Source of the DNA: Tieghemostelium lacteum
Taxonomy: Eukaryota; Evosea; Eumycetozoa; Dictyosteliales; Raperosteliaceae
Reading direction: 5' to 3'
NCBI GenBank assembly: GCA_001606155.1
Contig: LODT01000035.1
Span: forward strand, 1,292,658-1,356,657
Length of the DNA stretch: 64,000 nt
Part shown: piece after piece, positions 62,501 through 64,000 of the stretch
Layout of the letters: each line of letters opens with the position of its first letter
Numbering within the stretch: position 1 is the stretch's first letter
The notes under the pieces: model-generated
The model's database searches: none
The model's input: only the letters and a program-made list of their open reading frames with translations
What the model was told of the DNA's origin: nothing
Translations under genes and position numbers: made by a program

Positions 62501-64000
62501 TACCAGGGACTGACTATTGGTAATATCTAATCTCTGTGATCTTGGTGATTTCATTGCTTGTTTCTTTAGAATGGATGCCTGTTTCTTTCTAACTAATAGT
62601 GGGGCTAAATGGTTCTTATGAAACTGCATATATTCACTAGCAGTTTCTAAGAGGAATTGATAGTCATGTGCAGTGAGGTTAAATGAAATTGACTTTATAG
62701 TAATTTCAATCTTTTGTAATGGAATCATAGCACCACTTGCATTACTAGTACTCATTGATAAAATGGATTTTGAATTATCAATTTTCTGATCGAGAATATC
62801 AATGGTAATCATGAGATTAATATCTTCCAAGACATTGGATATCAACTGTTGTTGTTGTTGATGTTGTAGACTGTAACTATTCTGAATGGATAACGATGAC
62901 ATTTGTATTTCCAACATTTCAAATGGAATCTTATTACTCTTTGAATAAAAGAGATTCTCCATATGAATTTTACCAAGATTAATGAGAATATTATCACCTC
63001 TATGACCACTGGTAATCACAATCTGTGGTGATGAAACATCAATAAACAGTCTAATTCTTTCACGGTTTTCTATTCCATCTGATACCGACCTCTTTGGTTT
63101 CTTTATAACATTTCCATTTTTAGTCTCTATAAATGGGATGACTATAGAATTCTCTTTTTTCAAAATTCTATTGGTAGGAGGTGACTTTGATGTAGTCTCT
63201 TGTTGTTGTTGTATTTCAGATGAATCAGTTAAAGCCATTTCTCTAAGTCTCTTTAACCTCATCTCTAATAATTCCGATAGAATTGGATTTACAAAATTCA
63301 AAAGTCTCTCTATAAACTCAATCTGTGTGGTAATTTGAATCTGACGAAGAATCAAATTAAACTCTGAATCGAATTCGAATTTAGTAGGTGCAGAGTTAAA
63401 TTTCATTGTAGATTGACGTTGCTGTTGTTGTAGTTGACTTTTATCAATTTTACTGTTGTAGTATATCTCTAATGTCTGTGCAATGGTATCATCATCCTTC
63501 AGTGATATAATCCTCTCTTTCTGATGAAATAGATAGATCTTTCCAACTGACAATGAAAGTATATTAGTGCCATTAAACTGTGCAACATTTGAGAAATTGG
63601 TATTCTGAATCTTGAATATCAGGTCTATTTCAGGTACCAGTATCTGTAATAATCCAACTTGAACTTGTAATTTCAACTTATTACCTTTTTGTTCAGATTT
63701 CAGTTTCTCCAATAGATTTAAACCTCCACTACCACTAATACCTCCACTAGCGTTGTTATAACTGTCACTTATTGACTCTAACCCTATATCCCCCATTATA
63801 CCCTCATCTTCCTTTAAACTAGCAACTGTTGGTATAGAACCAAAGAATCTAGGTGAATTACTAGTTGATATCCTCAATGGTGATGATATAATCTTACTGA
63901 GTCTAGGTGACAGTATTTGTTGTTGTGTTAATAGCTTTGGTGATATCACACTATTATTACTATATGTACTGTTACTACTACCACTAGTTGTTAAATGTTG
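56561..64000 (-). CDS. VPS13-family bridge-like lipid transfer protein, 5' part missing
   Basis: An open frame of 2,479 codons runs from the window edge at 64000 to the stop at 56561, so the N-terminal chorein part and start lie outside. Visible parts, in order: long beta-rich lipid-groove repeats; VAB/SHR-BD modules (ASTFHPYWIFNKTGIVLEYE and LSIYSTYWIINKTNLPMVFE); the VPS13 C-terminal region (NHLGTGFIDFFYEPAMGLVT); the ATG2-like amphipathic helices (GDGFVYGVRGLGRGVYEGVA); and a PH-like end (LITNQRLIYVKSQNYSFKWS). VPS13 proteins move lipids between organelles at contact sites; D. discoideum TipC belongs to this family and affects autophagy and morphogenesis. Which paralogue this is cannot be told. 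Gln and Asn inserts are scattered. Confidence 0.92.
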   Translation of the reverse strand, partial: QHLTTSGSSNSTYSNNSVISPKLLTQQQILSPRLSKIISSPLRISTSNSPRFFGSIPTVASLKEDEGIMGDIGLESISDSYNNASGGISGSGGLNLLEKLKSEQKGNKLKLQVQVGLLQILVPEIDLIFKIQNTNFSNVAQFNGTNILSLSVGKIYLFHQKERIISLKDDDTIAQTLEIYYNSKIDKSQLQQQQRQSTMKFNSAPTKFEFDSEFNLILRQIQITTQIEFIERLLNFVNPILSELLEMRLKRLREMALTDSSEIQQQQETTSKSPPTNRILKKENSIVIPFIETKNGNVIKKPKRSVSDGIENRERIRLFIDVSSPQIVITSGHRGDNILINLGKIHMENLFYSKSNKIPFEMLEIQMSSLSIQNSYSLQHQQQQQLISNVLEDINLMITIDILDQKIDNSKSILSMSTSNASGAMIPLQKIEITIKSISFNLTAHDYQFLLETASEYMQFHKNHLAPLLVRKKQASILKKQAMKSPRSQRLDITNSQSLVQSTTTPTPTTPQGVIDIHMVLSELRFSIFTDIQVPLSMLQMNDLSANILLSSGGKVEIKSQLKSIRVSDTREDSGSQFLDLFCSKNITTFEGTSELKDSFSALKESLHLNSPLISANILIDKSTNNIQVDATVDRPRIYISPTIVFMIVSFFQQPLSTFLKNLKQSQREMLLQRQQQSSFSNVIIEKKSKSISVTGFVNKLKILLVENPNSQFSNLVIAKVSLGATFKESRGLREIEANFENFQMFSFRHSIVNISSSRAASLIDPMNLKVNCTILTVRNTNNSTSTKPLTIIDLSAEFESFNLLVSYHDTLLLALIAGQLKKNFPKKRKNSDVDSSTTLEIPDKPITVRKEPHLQLNMSLKASQLSMTLINDFMDQNLPFLEVNLSKIGFVMDGKPGDLLSLDFQSSLMIDYFNIDKMAFEPLLESWEFQVSLIQNHQHQNQLKKDAKLKLNLQSSQFLNFNLTYGFAHAFLKTYLSIQNDLAVTIPTIKDLFKSSSVGTSMVRSGSSLILSRDDTPLPNLPPISLSYGISEQKSTSSGIKISTPQYQRLSGLLSPSIFQTQNNTNNSTSSTSALKLQLQHQSLKSSPLLQTISIRKLASTFHPYWIFNKTGIVLEYEILLPVNNANDGNATTSSSTPKTSNKITLQVEEKQPISIDSKSLLSVKRSRDFRHYKEVQEDQGPHIIIKLSGTNTISQSIPIGRVGITLIQLSPQRRLIFEVGWNEDGTKLITIRSNSFIRNSTTLPLEIRYLSSKVNSAQQVILPKILFPQEEIPIPLVNLNSNTFLSILPMCDTIEYKHSSNSDQELIRLDDHELKSLFKIISCINVNKKSVTTSSCVKLIIVSDQLNLHQNGIVVMPPLIIENLLPCSLHLSLFESQDQQVQVSQQFVVKPSEELPLYSQDPRCSVDIMINGIPGYKNQRFLLVDCDKQVRPVVKSKIKLTDPQKLLHPLTLMISNREQVEGIRKLSIYSTYWIINKTNLPMVFEKPSFLAFIEQQQQGDQNSSGSSTPSKIPQILTKKKKRDSDTHQQHSTIDSMILYHNDQLKIKVQDSQLSNIISLETIGKDGLITCVSSLNNDQEYNFRATISIGKNNLQRTKMVTINYKYLLCNFSSHRVLYRQIPPQVTNSNSNVTALKSSSNLYLNINTSLDQQQMQEFEILEIGETKAFHWRYRNSTRHIQIKFDHPDYNWSGAFSIDDIAELTINQRNPKTHKSSFSRVDVVDDKTSQLSIRFYDPDVNADPPFRIENNTPRAIRYYQDGSSLVDTLQAYSSADYVWDQLTMKRVLLIEFWLSTSDQVVATMKCNILKIKSFKPIRVGSNIIYGYMRVEGSTRVLSLSYDQHNSGLVSNTSEISSSSNVTLELGKLDVQVQLPRIGLSLVNHLSKELLYLSVNDLTLSYSLSNIFSILDLVISNIQIDNQLLHTDYPVLFYQTPPKNQEESKPFIHFTFVKNEENKGLKYFEIISLLIQEFNIMLEDNILASIIDLVTRLNKFRKKFKELNQPTSIHPTSPNSSTTVINNNSNNHQPPNNINNLNESIIIDVNSEDLSEDKSGSDIKSTQILYNPQPTSQQTQPQQHAKKKKMIYIKLLLLNPIKVILSFSFVRDGFIEKSSDMVGVLLEVLGVSFGLERTPICLNSLILEHPFLSERSFISRIKSHYTLQSLNQLYKVLGSSDNIGNPVGLFNHLGTGFIDFFYEPAMGLVTSPKDFRKGLEKGSISLLKNSVYGLFNTLSKLTGAMGKGIAILSLDDQYLLQRQRQRQKKARHVGDGFVYGVRGLGRGVYEGVAGMVKKPLEGAQKNGIEGFAKGVVQGVIGVGVKPVVGVFDLATLTTEGIRNTTNLFQDRNRMRPPRCLGRDDLLVEYNFELSEGRFILDKTFKGKFKNDQYIIHFNHGKSISLITNQRLIYVKSQNYSFKWSSTFDNIKSCEIVPEGIKLNFHHLQKIMVIDYRSSYIINIDDQEQILNLLLILKDEIRNQLN

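Overview
The window looks like nuclear DNA of a social amoeba (Dictyostelia), probably not Dictyostelium discoideum itself. The evidence is: AT-rich spacers with long A and T runs; short AT-rich introns with GTAWGT-like donors; mostly TAA stops; proteins with Asn, Gln, Ser and Thr tracts encoded by AAT, CAA and similar runs; and dictyostelid-type genes (divergent actins, AP-3 beta, VPS13 family, DyP peroxidase, TMEM131). No species can be named from the sequence alone. About 26 host protein genes, one tRNA and several relics are described. Most multi-exon models were joined by hand from splice signals, reading phase and family alignment.

Layout. 1-5,150: 3' part of a TMEM19-like membrane protein (+), adrenodoxin reductase (+), and a KCTD3/SHKBP1-like BTB plus WD protein (-). 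5,650-8,660: a tiny ZNF706/At2g23090-type zinc protein (+) and a four-RRM PTB/hnRNP-L-like protein (-). 9,025-12,280: a large B-box / P-loop GTPase / RING / patatin phospholipase fusion (-). 12,550-15,440: an unidentified polyQ protein (+), a small secreted or membrane peptide (-), a tRNA-Arg, and LTR-element scars around the tRNA. 15,441-18,864: two tandem divergent actins and a DyP peroxidase (all +). 19,370-27,521: TMEM131 homologue (-) and an RRM protein (+) from a shared divergent promoter. 27,694-33,473: a B-box protein carrying VPS13-like C-terminal modules (-), a FUSC-type multispan protein (-), and Pol III subunit RPC8 (-). 33,558-41,232: a small Cys-containing ORF, a double F-box protein, a BAHD-type acyltransferase and an LRR protein (all -), plus an LRR scrap (+). 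42,545-51,101: a CDK-like kinase, AP-3 beta and CCT alpha (all -). 51,408-53,608: primase large subunit (+) and an unidentified protein (-). 53,656-56,554: a decayed paralogue of the patatin fusion (-) that abuts an orphan Ser/Thr-rich tail (+). 56,561-64,000: most of a VPS13-family lipid-transfer protein (-), open at the window edge.

Most genes are unrelated housekeeping genes that do not form a pathway. The most unusual content is the patatin fusion family: one copy keeps every patatin catalytic motif, while the second keeps the RING but has lost the catalytic motifs and the front of the GTPase. Other notable items are the actin pair, of which one member lacks the DNase-I-loop region, and the B-box protein that shares its C-terminal modules with the VPS13 gene in the same window.
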